This document shows positions 8,636 to 18,110 of a DNA stretch of 33,514 nt, piece after piece. Both the position numbers and the translations under genes were made by a program. Source of the DNA: Blautia sp. (GTDB taxonomy: Bacteria; Bacillota; Clostridia; Lachnospirales; Lachnospiraceae); contig JALFGN010000024.1 of assembly GCA_022777285.1 (NCBI GenBank), positions 1-33,514 of the forward strand, given 5' to 3'. The notes under the pieces were generated by a model, which made no database searches, was not told the DNA's origin, and was given only the letters and a program-made list of their open reading frames with translations. The stretch's first letter is position 1. Each line of letters opens with the position of its first letter.

Positions 8636-10138
8636 ATGAAACAACTGGTTACAAGCAGTCAAATGAAAGAACTGGATCAGGACACCATCCATAAAATAGG
8701 GATTCCGTCTCTCGTACTTATGGAACGGGCAGCCAGAAGTATCTATGATGCACTTTTTACAGAAGACATTCCACTGGAAAAAGTTTTGATCCTATGTGGA
8801 AGCGGGAATAACGGTGCAGATGGTGTGGCACTGGCCAGAATGCTTCACCTGGATGGAATTCCGGTTCACATATGGATTCTGGGGGAAGAAACTCATTTTA
8901 CCAGAGAAATGCAGCAACAGGTGGAAATTGCTAAAAAATATCAGGTATCCTTTGTCAAAAATGTATGCTTGTCTGAATATACTACTATTATAGATGCCAT
9001 TTTCGGAGTCGGACTTTCCAGAAAAATTCGAGGCATCTATCAGGAGATCATCGAGGCAGTCAATCAGACTTCTGCTTCCATCGTATCTGTGGATATTCCT
9101 TCCGGAATTCACGGAGATACCGGAGCAGTCATGGGTTGCGCGATCCACGCTGCGCTTACCATTACGTTTGCCTATGAAAAAGCAGGTCTGCTGTTATATC
9201 CGGGTGCATCCTGTGCCGGGAAAATTATAATTGCAGATATCGGAATCCGAAAACTGCCGGAAACGCGGTTGGATCCTTCCATCCATGCATGTGAAGATTC
9301 CGATCTTTCAAAAATCCCCAAAAGACGAAAAGACGGAAACAAAGGAACCTTTGGAAAAGTGTTGTTGATCGGCGGCAGTCAAAATACCAGTGGTGCACCT
9401 TATTTATCTGCCTGTGCTGCTATGCGCACAGGAGCCGGAATGATAAAAATTCATACACGGGAAGAAAACCGTTCCATTCTTCCTGTTATGCTTCCGGAAT
9501 CGATGTATTCTTTTTATGGAGAAAACAGCATTGAGCCACAGGCACTGGCCAACTCCATGGAATGGGCAGATGTCATAGGAATCGGCCCCGGTCTTGGAAC
9601 TGACAGGCAGGCAGCAGAACTGTTAGAATTTGTCATACAGACAGGGACAAAACCACTGGTCATAGATGCAGATGGTCTGAATCTTATCCAAGACCGCATG
9701 GAGCTTTTGGCGCATTATAAAGCACCGGTTCTTGTAACGCCGCATCTGGGGGAATTTTCCCGTATATCCGGGATTTCCATTCAGGAATGGAAACATTCTC
9801 CTCTGACAATCACCCGGGATTTTGCAAAAAAATATCATCTGACCCTGGTATGCAAAGATTCCCGAACGATTATCTCGGATGGCGGAAGTGATATCTACAT
9901 CAATCCTTCCGGAAATTGCGGAATGGCAACTGCCGGGAGCGGAGACGTACTGACCGGAATCATTCTCGGTCTGCTTGCTCAAGGAAGTACCCCGAAAAGT
10001 GCGGCTGTGACAGGCGCATGGATCCATGGACTTGCCGGAGATCAGGCTGCTGCACAAAAAGGAACCTACAGTATGCTTGCCGGAGACCTGATCACTGGTC
10101 TGGAAACAATTCTAAAGAAAAGAGGAGAACGCCCATGA
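8636..10138 (+). CDS. nnr: Bifunctional NAD(P)HX epimerase / ADP-dependent NAD(P)HX dehydratase
   Basis: This 500-residue fusion repairs hydrated NADH and NADPH. The N-terminal YjeF_N epimerase domain (~1-210) shows CGSGNNGADGVALARML and SVDIPSGIHGDTG. The C-terminal ribokinase-like dehydratase domain (~225-495) shows TPHLGEFSR and GSGDVLTGIILGLL, the nucleotide-binding loop. I place the start at ATG 8636, six bases after AAGGAGGA; an upstream in-frame start at 8606 lies inside the rex terminator. The stop overlaps the alr start (ATGA), so the two genes are translationally coupled. Length is normal for the fused family. Confidence 0.95.
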   Translation: MKQLVTSSQMKELDQDTIHKIGIPSLVLMERAARSIYDALFTEDIPLEKVLILCGSGNNGADGVALARMLHLDGIPVHIWILGEETHFTREMQQQVEIAKKYQVSFVKNVCLSEYTTIIDAIFGVGLSRKIRGIYQEIIEAVNQTSASIVSVDIPSGIHGDTGAVMGCAIHAALTITFAYEKAGLLLYPGASCAGKIIIADIGIRKLPETRLDPSIHACEDSDLSKIPKRRKDGNKGTFGKVLLIGGSQNTSGAPYLSACAAMRTGAGMIKIHTREENRSILPVMLPESMYSFYGENSIEPQALANSMEWADVIGIGPGLGTDRQAAELLEFVIQTGTKPLVIDADGLNLIQDRMELLAHYKAPVLVTPHLGEFSRISGISIQEWKHSPLTITRDFAKKYHLTLVCKDSRTIISDGGSDIYINPSGNCGMATAGSGDVLTGIILGLLAQGSTPKSAAVTGAWIHGLAGDQAAAQKGTYSMLAGDLITGLETILKKRGERP

Positions 10139-11262
10139 ATACCAAAAACAGAGTATATGCAACTGTAAATCTGGATGCAATTGTCAAAAATCTGGAAAAC
10201 ATGAAAAAAAACATTCAGGAAGATACAAAAATCATTGCTGTTTTGAAAGCAGATGGATACGGCCATGGTGCAGTACCCATAGCAAAGCACATTGAACCTC
10301 TCCCTTATCTGTGGGGAATCGCAGTGGCAACGGTAGAAGAGGGTATGATTCTGCGAAAAAACGGAATCACCAAACCCATCCTGATATTGGGGTATACGTT
10401 TTCTGACGATTATGATACCATAATCGAACAGGAAATGCGTCCGGCTGTGTTTACTTTAAAAATGGCCCGGGAACTGTCCAAGGCAGCCGTACGATTAAAG
10501 AAACCTGCAAAAATACATATTAAAATCGACACCGGTATGAGCCGAATCGGCTATCGCAATCTGGAACAGGCTGTTCCTGAGATTCTGGAAATTTCCGCAT
10601 TAGATGGAATTGAAATCGAGGGAATCTTTACCCACTTTGCAAGAGCAGATGAAACGGATCCGGCTCCTGCCTATCAACAAATGGAGACCTTTGAGCAGTT
10701 CATTCATGCTCTGGAAGAAAAAGGTCTTTCTATTTCTGTAAAACACTGTTCCAACAGTGCAGGCATCCTTCGGATGAAAGAAGCAAATATGAATGTTGTC
10801 CGTGCAGGCATCATCCTTTATGGGCTTTATCCTTCGGATGAAGTGGAAAAAGACCTTGTTCCTCTCGAACCTGCTATGGAACTGAAAAGTCATATTGTGT
10901 ATATAAAAACACTGGAACCCGGGGTTGCGGTAAGCTATGGCGGTACGTATGTCACGTCCCGTCCGACTCGTGTAGCCACTATTCCCGTGGGATATGCCGA
11001 CGGATATTGCAGAGGACTTTCCAACAAAGGCTTTGTCCTGATCCATGGAAAGAAGGCACCGATCCTCGGACGGATCTGTATGGACCAGTTTATGGTAGAT
11101 GTAACGGATATTCCGGAAGCACAGGAAGCAGACGAAGTCACCCTTCTTGGCCGGGATCAGAAAGAACAGATCACAATGGAAGAACTGGGAAATTTAAGCG
11201 GAAGATTCAATTATGAATTTGCCTGCTGCATCAGCAGACGCGTTCCACGGATTTATCGGTAA
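10135..11262 (+). CDS. alr: Alanine racemase
   Basis: Alanine racemase converts L-alanine to D-alanine for peptidoglycan. The 375-residue PLP enzyme has the Lys-containing motif AVLKADGYGHGA near residue 38, a barrel with HIKIDTGMSRIG, and the C-terminal beta domain with the catalytic Tyr context AVSYGGTYVT. IPVGYADGYCRGLSN and GRICMDQFMVDVT are also typical. The start ATG overlaps the nnr stop and AGAGGAG lies about seven bases upstream. It is followed by a mazF-type toxin gene, the same order as in many Bacillota. Confidence 0.96.
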   Translation: MNTKNRVYATVNLDAIVKNLENMKKNIQEDTKIIAVLKADGYGHGAVPIAKHIEPLPYLWGIAVATVEEGMILRKNGITKPILILGYTFSDDYDTIIEQEMRPAVFTLKMARELSKAAVRLKKPAKIHIKIDTGMSRIGYRNLEQAVPEILEISALDGIEIEGIFTHFARADETDPAPAYQQMETFEQFIHALEEKGLSISVKHCSNSAGILRMKEANMNVVRAGIILYGLYPSDEVEKDLVPLEPAMELKSHIVYIKTLEPGVAVSYGGTYVTSRPTRVATIPVGYADGYCRGLSNKGFVLIHGKKAPILGRICMDQFMVDVTDIPEAQEADEVTLLGRDQKEQITMEELGNLSGRFNYEFACCISRRVPRIYR

Positions 11263-11341
11263 AATTTTTGAAACCATAGAATACACACGAGAGAATTGGG
11301 AAGAATGATATCTGAACAAAAAAAATCGGAGTGTGAAATGT

Positions 11342-11689
11342 GTGGTTATTAAACGTGGTGATATCTTTTATGCAGACTTACGGCCTGTCGTAGGCAGTGA
11401 ACAGGGCGGCATCCGACCGGTCCTGATTATACAAAATGACATTGGCAACAAACACAGCCCTACTGTGATTTGTGCTGCCATTACTTCAAAAATGAACAAG
11501 GCAAAACTCCCTACCCATATTGAAATTGACGCATCTTCCTATGCAATTGTGAAGGACTCTGTCATCCTGTTGGAACAACTTCGTACCATTGACAAAAGAA
11601 GATTAAAGGATAAAGTCTGCCATCTGGACGGAGAAATTTTAAAAAAAGTAAATCATGCTCTTTGTGTCAGTCTGGAACTGCCTACATAG
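11342..11689 (+). CDS. ndoA: MazF/NdoA (EndoA) type endoribonuclease toxin
   Basis: This 115-residue protein is a MazF/PemK-family mRNA interferase, very close in pattern to Bacillus NdoA ([51 protein letters not shown]). I choose GTG 11342: GGAG (11328-11331) is then ten bases upstream, and the catalytic Arg and Thr fall at positions 25 and 48 as in NdoA. A GTG at 11333 is only one base from that site. In Bacillus an antitoxin gene lies between alr and ndoA; here the 79-base gap has no room for one. It is probably intact, since the conserved residues are all there. Confidence 0.92.
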   Translation: MVIKRGDIFYADLRPVVGSEQGGIRPVLIIQNDIGNKHSPTVICAAITSKMNKAKLPTHIEIDASSYAIVKDSVILLEQLRTIDKRRLKDKVCHLDGEILKKVNHALCVSLELPT

Positions 11690-11699
11690 TGAAAAATTC

Positions 11700-11728
11700 T
11701 TGACGAGCAAAACGGAAAATGGTATCTT
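11700..11728 (+). promoter_or_regulatory. Probable promoter of the CNNM gene
   Basis: TTGACG (11700-11705), 17 bases, then TATCTT (11723-11728) preceded by TGG, an extended -10. It lies just after the ndoA stop, so the following genes can be transcribed separately from the toxin. Confidence 0.55.
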
Positions 11729-11790
11729 ATTGTAGAATAGCTCTGCAAAAGAGTAAATTTGAAGCAAGAAAGAGGGAATAATTTAAGTAT

Positions 11791-13170
11791 ATGGACGATG
11801 GGAGTAGTCCTTTATGGACGGTAATGGTTTTTGCTTTATTCATTATCATGAACGGTATCCTGTATGGATTTGGTTCTGCCATACAGCGGGCAAGCCAGAG
11901 TGAGCTGGAAAAAAGAAACCAGGAAGGAGACAAAAAAGCCCGGTGGCTTCTACAGGTTATGGATGAACCTATGGGAATCATCAATACCACGCTGATCGTC
12001 GGGACGCTGTTCAGTATCCTGACTGGTTATGTAGGGATTCACCGAATCGTTCCTGTTTTATACAATGGATTAAAGGAACACGCTTTTTTCTCTTACATAC
12101 CGGATGCAGTCACTGCTTTTATCAGTATCTTTTTGGTCCTATTTGTTACGGTAATCATTCTGGTAGCAGTCGGCATGATTTCATCCAAAAAACTGTCTGC
12201 GCAGAACCCTACCGGATGGGCCTTAAGGAGTGCCGGTTTTGTGAAACGGATCGTTACGCTTTTTTCACCGGTTACGTTTCTGGTCGTGAAATTATCCAAT
12301 GGTTTTGTACGTTTGTTTGGTGTGGATCCGCACAAAACCGGAGAAGATGTGACCGAAGAAGAAATCATCTCCATGGTGGATGATGCACATGAACAAGGTG
12401 TGATTGAAGAAAGTGAAGCGGAAATGATCCAGAATATCATGGAATTCTCAGACAAAGAAGCACAGGATATTATGACACACAGAAAAAATATCCATGCAGT
12501 TTCTGAGAAAACGTCTCTGAAAGAAGCGTTGGAATACATGCTGAACGGAAGCAATTCCAGGTATCCTGTTTATCGGGAAGATATTGATGACATCATTGGC
12601 GTCATTCATCTGAAAGATGCTATGAAGGAAATCACGTTTCATCATAACGGAGATGTTCCCGTAAATAAAATTCATAATCTGATCCGTGAGGCTTCTTATA
12701 TACCGGAAACCAGAAGTATCAATGATTTATTTAAACGGATGCAGGCCAAAAAAATCCATATGGCAATCGTGGTAGATGAATATGGACAAACTTCCGGAAT
12801 TGTAACTATGGAGGATATTCTTGAAGAAATCGTCGGAAATATTTTAGATGAATACGATGAAGATGACCATTTTATCGTAGAACAGCTGGATCATACTTAT
12901 CTCATGAAGGGGCTGACTCCTCTGGAAGAAGTAGAAGATACCCTTTCCATAGACCTGAAAGAGGAAGAATTTGATACCCTAAACGGCTACCTGACTTCTT
13001 TGCTTGGACACATTCCAAATATGGAAGAAGATAAGGAAATCCGCACAAATGGTTACCTTTTCACCATCCTCGGGGTGGAAAACAATACAATACAAAGAGT
13101 ACGGGTAGAAAAACTGCCCACAGAAGAAGGAGAATTACTATGTCAGGACATTCAAAATTCGCAAACATAA
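11791..13170 (+). CDS. CNNM/CorC (hemolysin C) family membrane protein with CBS pair
   Basis: This 459-residue protein has an N-terminal CNNM transmembrane domain (residues ~1-180, hydrophobic stretches near 9-25, 65-85 and 105-130, 165-185). A tandem CBS domain follows (~205-350, including [12 protein letters not shown] and [28 protein letters not shown]), then a CorC_HlyC domain (~370-455). Family members export or buffer magnesium or cobalt; 'hemolysin' is a historical name. The ribosome binding site AGAGGGA is rather far (about 13 bases) from ATG 11791. Its end overlaps the start of the YebC gene by 31 bases. The transported ion cannot be told from the sequence. Confidence 0.88.
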   Translation: MDDGSSPLWTVMVFALFIIMNGILYGFGSAIQRASQSELEKRNQEGDKKARWLLQVMDEPMGIINTTLIVGTLFSILTGYVGIHRIVPVLYNGLKEHAFFSYIPDAVTAFISIFLVLFVTVIILVAVGMISSKKLSAQNPTGWALRSAGFVKRIVTLFSPVTFLVVKLSNGFVRLFGVDPHKTGEDVTEEEIISMVDDAHEQGVIEESEAEMIQNIMEFSDKEAQDIMTHRKNIHAVSEKTSLKEALEYMLNGSNSRYPVYREDIDDIIGVIHLKDAMKEITFHHNGDVPVNKIHNLIREASYIPETRSINDLFKRMQAKKIHMAIVVDEYGQTSGIVTMEDILEEIVGNILDEYDEDDHFIVEQLDHTYLMKGLTPLEEVEDTLSIDLKEEEFDTLNGYLTSLLGHIPNMEEDKEIRTNGYLFTILGVENNTIQRVRVEKLPTEEGELLCQDIQNSQT

Positions 13171-13868
13171 AGCATAAAAAAGAAAAAAATGATGCGAAAA
13201 AGGGAAAAATTTTCACCGTCATCGGACGTGAAATCGTAATCGCTGTAAAAGAAGGCGGTCCGGATCCCAATAATAACAGTAAGCTTCGTGATGTAATCGC
13301 AAAAGCAAAAGCAAACAACATGCCAAATGATACCATTGAACGTGGAATCAAAAAAGCAGCCGGTGACAGCAATGCAGATAACTACGAACGCATTACTTAC
13401 GAAGGATATGGACCAAGCGGTGTAGCAATCATTGTAGAAACACTGACCGATAACAAAAACCGTACCGCAGGAAATGTAAGAAGCTATTTTACAAAAGGAA
13501 GCGGAAATATTGGAACTCCTGGATGTGTATCCTTCATGTTCGACCGAAAAGGACAGATCATCATTGACAAGGAAGAATGCGAAATGGATGCGGATGACCT
13601 GATGATGATTGCTCTGGATGCGGGTGCCGAAGATTTCTCAGAGGAAGAGGACAGCTTTGAAGTACTTACGGATCCGGACGAATTCAGTACGGTACGTGAA
13701 GCACTGGAAAAAGAAGGCATTCCTATGCTGGAAGCAGAAGTAGCGATGATTCCTCAGACTTATGTCGAATTATCTGAGGAACAGGATATAAAAAATCTGC
13801 AAAGAACACTGGATCTTCTGGAAGATGACGATGATGTACAGTATGTATGGCATAACTGGGACGAATAA
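13140..13868 (+). CDS. YebC/TACO1 family protein
   Basis: This 242-residue protein starts with the family signature [14 protein letters not shown] and has the three typical domains, the last two acidic. Members were long annotated as transcription regulators (PmpR); recent work shows bacterial and mitochondrial members (TACO1) helping ribosomes through polyproline stretches. AGAAGGAG lies seven bases before the start, inside the 3' end of the CNNM gene. Bacteria often hold two paralogues, and I cannot say which this is. Confidence 0.93.
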   Translation: MSGHSKFANIKHKKEKNDAKKGKIFTVIGREIVIAVKEGGPDPNNNSKLRDVIAKAKANNMPNDTIERGIKKAAGDSNADNYERITYEGYGPSGVAIIVETLTDNKNRTAGNVRSYFTKGSGNIGTPGCVSFMFDRKGQIIIDKEECEMDADDLMMIALDAGAEDFSEEEDSFEVLTDPDEFSTVREALEKEGIPMLEAEVAMIPQTYVELSEEQDIKNLQRTLDLLEDDDDVQYVWHNWDE

Positions 13869-13889
13869 AAACAGAGAAAAGCAACACAT

Positions 13890-13920
13890 AATACCTTCAG
13901 GAATAATTCTTGGAGGTATT
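13890..13920 (+). promoter_or_regulatory. RNA hairpin enclosing the tepA Shine-Dalgarno site
   Basis: A 14-bp stem (13890-13903 with 13907-13920; 12 Watson-Crick and 2 G-U pairs) closes a three-base TAA loop. The ribosome binding site TGGAGG (13911-13916) lies wholly in the 3' arm, and the start ATG follows four bases later. The T-run after it is poor, so it looks more like translation control than a terminator, although both are possible. Confidence 0.6.
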
Positions 13921-13924
13921 ATTT

Positions 13925-14635
13925 ATGTCGGAAGAAAACAGGAAACAACTGGAAAAAGAGACAGAACAAAATGAGCAGATTGAGGCAATGGGGCAAGTGG
14001 TTCTGCAGGAAAATGATAAGAATTATCACATCCATCTGCTCAGCATCATCGGTGAGGTAGAGGGACATGAATCGCTCCCGAATAACAGCAAAACTACAAA
14101 ATATGAACATGTGCTTCCCAAACTGGCAGTGATTGAAGACAGCAAAGAAATCGATGGCCTTCTGATTCTGTTGAATACAGTCGGTGGGGACGTAGAAGCC
14201 GGTCTTGCGATTGCAGAGATGATCGCATCCATGAAAAAGCCTACGGTATCACTGGTTCTTGGCGGCGGCCATTCTATTGGCGTTCCCATGGCAGTTTCTG
14301 CAGATTATTCTTTTATCGTACCATCTGCAACGATGGTCATCCATCCGGTAAGAAGCAACGGAATGTTTATCGGAGTCATGCAGTCTTATCGAAATATTGA
14401 AAAGATTCAGGACCGTATCACTGGTTTTATTGCTTCTCATTCCCATATGCCGCAGAAACGAATTGAGGAACTGATGCTTGATACTTCACAGCTTGTAAAA
14501 GATGTAGGAACCATGCTGGAGGGGAAAGAAGCCGTAAAAGAAGGGCTGATTGATGAAGTAGGCGGCATCTCCCAGTCTCTGGAAAAATTATATGAATTGA
14601 TCCGGCAGCAGAAATGCAACGGAAATTTTGCATAA
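13925..14635 (+). CDS. tepA: ClpP-fold serine protease, TepA-like
   Basis: This 236-residue protein has the ClpP/crotonase fold. GGGHSIGVPMAVSAD carries the probable nucleophile Ser and TMVIHPVRSNG the His. The segment LLILLNTVGGDVEAGLAIAEMI matches the family. It resembles Bacillus TepA, which was linked to protein translocation and is also found near spoIIIE; here an FtsK/SpoIIIE gene lies two genes downstream. No signal peptide is visible. The start at ATG 13925 is eight bases after TGGAGG; an upstream TTG in frame would overlap that site. The physiological substrate is not known. Confidence 0.85.
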   Translation: MSEENRKQLEKETEQNEQIEAMGQVVLQENDKNYHIHLLSIIGEVEGHESLPNNSKTTKYEHVLPKLAVIEDSKEIDGLLILLNTVGGDVEAGLAIAEMIASMKKPTVSLVLGGGHSIGVPMAVSADYSFIVPSATMVIHPVRSNGMFIGVMQSYRNIEKIQDRITGFIASHSHMPQKRIEELMLDTSQLVKDVGTMLEGKEAVKEGLIDEVGGISQSLEKLYELIRQQKCNGNFA

Positions 14636-14643
14636 TTCCGTTG
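14617..14643 (+). terminator. Weak hairpin at the end of tepA
   Basis: An 8-bp stem (CAACGGAA 14617-14624 with TTCCGTTG 14636-14643) spans the tepA stop codon. It is followed only by a short T-run, and it overlaps the -35 of the uppP promoter. It may be a weak terminator. Confidence 0.4.
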
Positions 14644-14669
14644 TGTGATTTTCAATTTTATGATAAAAT
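14641..14669 (+). promoter_or_regulatory. Promoter of uppP
   Basis: TTGTGT (14641-14646) and TAAAAT (14664-14669) are 17 bases apart, and TGA directly before the -10 gives an extended -10 element. Confidence 0.6.
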
Positions 14670-14723
14670 AAACATCTAATAAAGAGAAAAAGATAAGAAT
14701 ACACATAAGATGAGGGTATAAAC

Positions 14724-15599
14724 ATGTCACTGATACAGGCACTATTTTTGGGCTTCCTGCAGGGAATCACAGAATTTCTCCCTATAAGCAGCTCTGGTCA
14801 TCTGACCATCCTACAGAATATCTGGAATATGGACGGCGCTACCGGTATCCTTCTGGATACATGCCTTCATATAGGTACATTGATCGTTGTATGTTTCGCA
14901 TTCCAGTCAGATATCAAAAGAATATTGCTGGAATTTTTCCGGATTTTCTATGACCTGTACTATAATGTGCATACCATAATTTACAATCGAAAACAATCCG
15001 AAGTAAAACGCTATCGAAAACTGATTTCCAACAATTACCGGAAACTGATTTTTCTGATCCTTGTTTCTACCATCCCCACTTATATTCAGGGATATTTTCT
15101 CAGAGATTCCGTTATCCTTGCACAGAATAATCTTCTGGCACCTGGAATTGGTTTTTTTATAACAGCAGTTTTACTTTTTATTGTGGATTTCTTTCCGGCA
15201 GGAAAGAAAATCCCAAATAGTACAAGCTACAGTATTGCATTGATCATCGGATTATTTCAGGGAATTTCTGTTTTTCCGGGTGTTTCCCGTCTGGGAATGA
15301 CACTGACTGCATGTCTTCTTTGCGGATTTAATCGGAAATTTGCACTGAAATATTCATTTCTTATATCGATACCGGCCATAACCGGAGCGACGCTTCTGGA
15401 ACTGAGACAGCTTCCAAGCCATTCGATTTCCCTGTCTTTGGCGGGAAACTATCTGGCAGCAGCCATTGCAGCTGCAATCACCGGATTTTTCTGCATAAGA
15501 CCGATGCTCCGCTTTCTTCGGAATAAGAAATTCCGTTTTTTCAGTATCTACTGTTTTTTTGCAGGAATTTTGGCTGTAGCTTGTAATTTTCTCCTTTAG
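14724..15599 (+). CDS. uppP: Undecaprenyl-diphosphatase (BacA/UppP family)
   Basis: This 291-residue integral membrane protein belongs to the BacA family, which dephosphorylates undecaprenyl diphosphate so that the lipid carrier of cell-wall synthesis can be reused. The first motif QGITEFLPISSSGH (residues ~13-26) keeps the Q/E-x3-E pattern. The second motif reads PGVSRLGMT where most members have PG-SRSG-T, so the second Ser is Leu. Several hydrophobic helices fill the rest. GAGGG lies eight to nine bases before ATG. Some Clostridia carry more than one BacA-like protein; this could be the variant copy. Confidence 0.85.
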   Translation: MSLIQALFLGFLQGITEFLPISSSGHLTILQNIWNMDGATGILLDTCLHIGTLIVVCFAFQSDIKRILLEFFRIFYDLYYNVHTIIYNRKQSEVKRYRKLISNNYRKLIFLILVSTIPTYIQGYFLRDSVILAQNNLLAPGIGFFITAVLLFIVDFFPAGKKIPNSTSYSIALIIGLFQGISVFPGVSRLGMTLTACLLCGFNRKFALKYSFLISIPAITGATLLELRQLPSHSISLSLAGNYLAAAIAAAITGFFCIRPMLRFLRNKKFRFFSIYCFFAGILAVACNFLL

Positions 15600-15634
15600 A
15601 CTGACTGCAGTAGGATAGAAAGGGAGTAATTCGC

Positions 15635-18091
15635 ATGGCAGCAGCAAAAAAAACAACTTCAAAAAAGAAGACCGCAGCAAAATCTGCTGCGGCAAAAAGA
15701 AATACAAAAAAACAAACAAGACCGGAAAAGACTGAGACCGGTCTTTCCACCGAAATTTTTCTCTGGTTTCTTCTGGCCGTTTCCATATTGCTGTTCCTGA
15801 GTAATTTTGGACTTGGCGGTACGGTGGGAAATCAGATAAGTAAAATATTCTTTGGCTTGTTCGGCCTTATTTCCTATATTTTTCCAGTATTTTTATTTCT
15901 GGATGCAGCTTTCGTAATCTCTAACAGCAACAATCCAAAAGCTTACCGAAAAATGGCAGGCTTTCTTTTGCTGTTCTTTTCTCTGTGTGCACTCACGCAG
16001 CTGCTCACAGATGGGTATTTCCCTGGTACGACCATTGCCGAATATTATGAGACTTCTTCGAGATACCAGACGGGAGGCGGCGTCCTCGGGGGAATCCTCT
16101 GTACCGGAATCGCAATGGCTTTCGGAACAGCAGGGGCTTATGTACTGATTTTTGCAGGAATCGTGATTTCTCTGATTCTGGTTACCCAAAAATCGGTGTT
16201 CCGTCTCCTGCAAAAAGGAAGTAAAAAAGTCTATACGAACGCAAAGGCAGAGCATAACAAACGGGTTCAGAAAAGAGCACAAACCGTGCCTGCAAGAAAC
16301 AATCAAAAAACAGGCAGACGTTCCCGCTCAGCATCCGGCATTACCCAAATGACGACACTCAAAAAAGAAGAAAAAGAACCGGAAGAAGCCCTTCCCTTTG
16401 AACCCCAGAATGCATTCCCTATTCAGCGTTCGGAATCCTCTTCGGAAAGCAATGACGATATGGAAGAAATCAAACCGGTTTTTGATGTCCAGACTGCCCC
16501 ATCAGAAGCTTGCGAAGAAAAAAATCAGAACGGAAAACCACCGCATTCCTCCAAGAAGGAAATGGAAAGCGGAATCCAAAAGATCAAGGGTGAAATTGCA
16601 GAAAAAAAGCAGGAAAAGAAAAAGGAATATGAATTTCCTCCCCTCTCGCTTCTGAAAAAAGGAACCAATCAGGCAGGCGATTCCGATGCGCATCTGCGCA
16701 ATACCGCTCAGAAATTACAGGAAACCTTACATAATTTTGGTGTAAATGTAACGATCACCAATGTAAGCTGCGGACCAACGGTCACCCGCTATGAACTGCA
16801 GCCGGAACAAGGCGTAAAAGTCAGTAAGATTGTAAGCCTTACGGATGATATCAAACTGAATCTTGCAGCTACGGATATCCGTATCGAAGCACCGATTCCT
16901 GGAAAAGCAGCCGTTGGGATTGAAGTACCAAACGCCCACAACCGTGCAGTGATGCTCCGGGAGCTGCTTTCGTCTGACGCTTTTGTGAAATGCAAATCGA
17001 AACTGGCTTTTGCAGCCGGAAAGGATATTGCAGGTCAGCCGGTGATCGCAGATATTGGGAAAATGCCCCATCTGCTGATTGCAGGTGCCACCGGATCCGG
17101 AAAATCCGTCTGTATTAACACGCTGATTATCAGTATTTTATACAAAGCAAAACCGGAAGAAGTAAAACTGATCATGATTGACCCGAAGGTCGTGGAGTTA
17201 AGCGTATACAATGGCATTCCCCATCTTCTGATTCCGGTCGTCACGGATCCGAAAAAAGCGGCCGGTGCTCTGAACTGGGCAGTGGCAGAAATGACCGACC
17301 GCTATAATAAATTTGCAGAATATAATGTACGAGACATCAAAGGATACAACGCCAAAGTAGAAAAAATCAAAGACATAGACGCACAAGAAAAACCTCAAAA
17401 AATGCCTCAGATTGTAATTATCGTAGATGAGCTGGCTGACCTTATGATGGTAGCTCCCGGAGAAGTGGAAGATGCCATCTGCCGTCTGGCACAGCTTGCC
17501 CGTGCAGCAGGCATTCATTTGATCATTGCCACACAAAGACCATCCGTAAACGTAATCACTGGTCTGATCAAAGCAAATATGCCTTCCCGTATTGCTTTTT
17601 CCGTGTCATCCGGAGTAGACTCCAGAACGATCATTGATATGAACGGAGCGGAAAAATTACTGGGAAAAGGGGATATGCTGTTTTATCCGCAGGGATACCA
17701 GAAACCTGCCCGTGTGCAGGGCGCCTTTGTCAGCGATCAGGAAGTCGGCGAGGTGGTAAAATTCCTTTCCTCTCAGGCGGCAGAAAAAAGTTATGATGCT
17801 TCTATTCAGGAACGCATCAATACCATGAAGGATTCTGCTTCCGGCGGTACCGCAAACAGCAGCGATACACGGGATGCTTACTTCACCGATGCAGGTAAAT
17901 TGATTATCGAAAAGGATAAAGCGTCTATCGGCATGCTTCAGCGTGTATTCAAAATAGGATTTAACCGTGCGGCCAGAATCATGGATCAATTGTGTGAGGC
18001 CGGCGTAGTGGGCGAAGAAGAGGGTACCAAGCCGAGAAAAGTCCTTATGTCTATGGAACAATTTGAACAATATATAGAAGAATATTTGTAA
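15635..18091 (+). CDS. FtsK/SpoIIIE family DNA translocase
   Basis: This 818-residue protein pumps chromosomal DNA during division or into the forespore. It starts with a Lys/Ala-rich cytosolic tail (~1-35), then four membrane helices (~40-185), a charged variable linker (~190-345), the RecA-like motor with Walker A GATGSGKS (~484-491) and Walker B IVIIVDELADLM (~592-603), and a C-terminal gamma winged helix (~745-815; SIGMLQRVFKIGFNRAARIMDQLCEAG) that reads orienting DNA sequences. AAAGGGAG lies eight bases before ATG. It starts 35 bases after uppP, probably in one transcript. Whether it acts as FtsK or SpoIIIE cannot be told by sequence; the tepA neighbourhood resembles the Bacillus spoIIIE locus. 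Confidence 0.95.
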   Translation: MAAAKKTTSKKKTAAKSAAAKRNTKKQTRPEKTETGLSTEIFLWFLLAVSILLFLSNFGLGGTVGNQISKIFFGLFGLISYIFPVFLFLDAAFVISNSNNPKAYRKMAGFLLLFFSLCALTQLLTDGYFPGTTIAEYYETSSRYQTGGGVLGGILCTGIAMAFGTAGAYVLIFAGIVISLILVTQKSVFRLLQKGSKKVYTNAKAEHNKRVQKRAQTVPARNNQKTGRRSRSASGITQMTTLKKEEKEPEEALPFEPQNAFPIQRSESSSESNDDMEEIKPVFDVQTAPSEACEEKNQNGKPPHSSKKEMESGIQKIKGEIAEKKQEKKKEYEFPPLSLLKKGTNQAGDSDAHLRNTAQKLQETLHNFGVNVTITNVSCGPTVTRYELQPEQGVKVSKIVSLTDDIKLNLAATDIRIEAPIPGKAAVGIEVPNAHNRAVMLRELLSSDAFVKCKSKLAFAAGKDIAGQPVIADIGKMPHLLIAGATGSGKSVCINTLIISILYKAKPEEVKLIMIDPKVVELSVYNGIPHLLIPVVTDPKKAAGALNWAVAEMTDRYNKFAEYNVRDIKGYNAKVEKIKDIDAQEKPQKMPQIVIIVDELADLMMVAPGEVEDAICRLAQLARAAGIHLIIATQRPSVNVITGLIKANMPSRIAFSVSSGVDSRTIIDMNGAEKLLGKGDMLFYPQGYQKPARVQGAFVSDQEVGEVVKFLSSQAAEKSYDASIQERINTMKDSASGGTANSSDTRDAYFTDAGKLIIEKDKASIGMLQRVFKIGFNRAARIMDQLCEAGVVGEEEGTKPRKVLMSMEQFEQYIEEYL

Positions 18092-18110
18092 AGAAATGAG
18101 GTTATCTTAA

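Noticed and set aside
11305..11352. 15-codon frame before ndoA as an antitoxin
   Set aside because: Far too short for a MazE-type protein and with a badly placed ribosome binding site; kept only as a remark.
11733..11738. TAGAAT as the -10 of the CNNM promoter
   Set aside because: It would sit 27 bases from the TTGACG box; the extended -10 at 11723-11728 has the right 17-base spacing.
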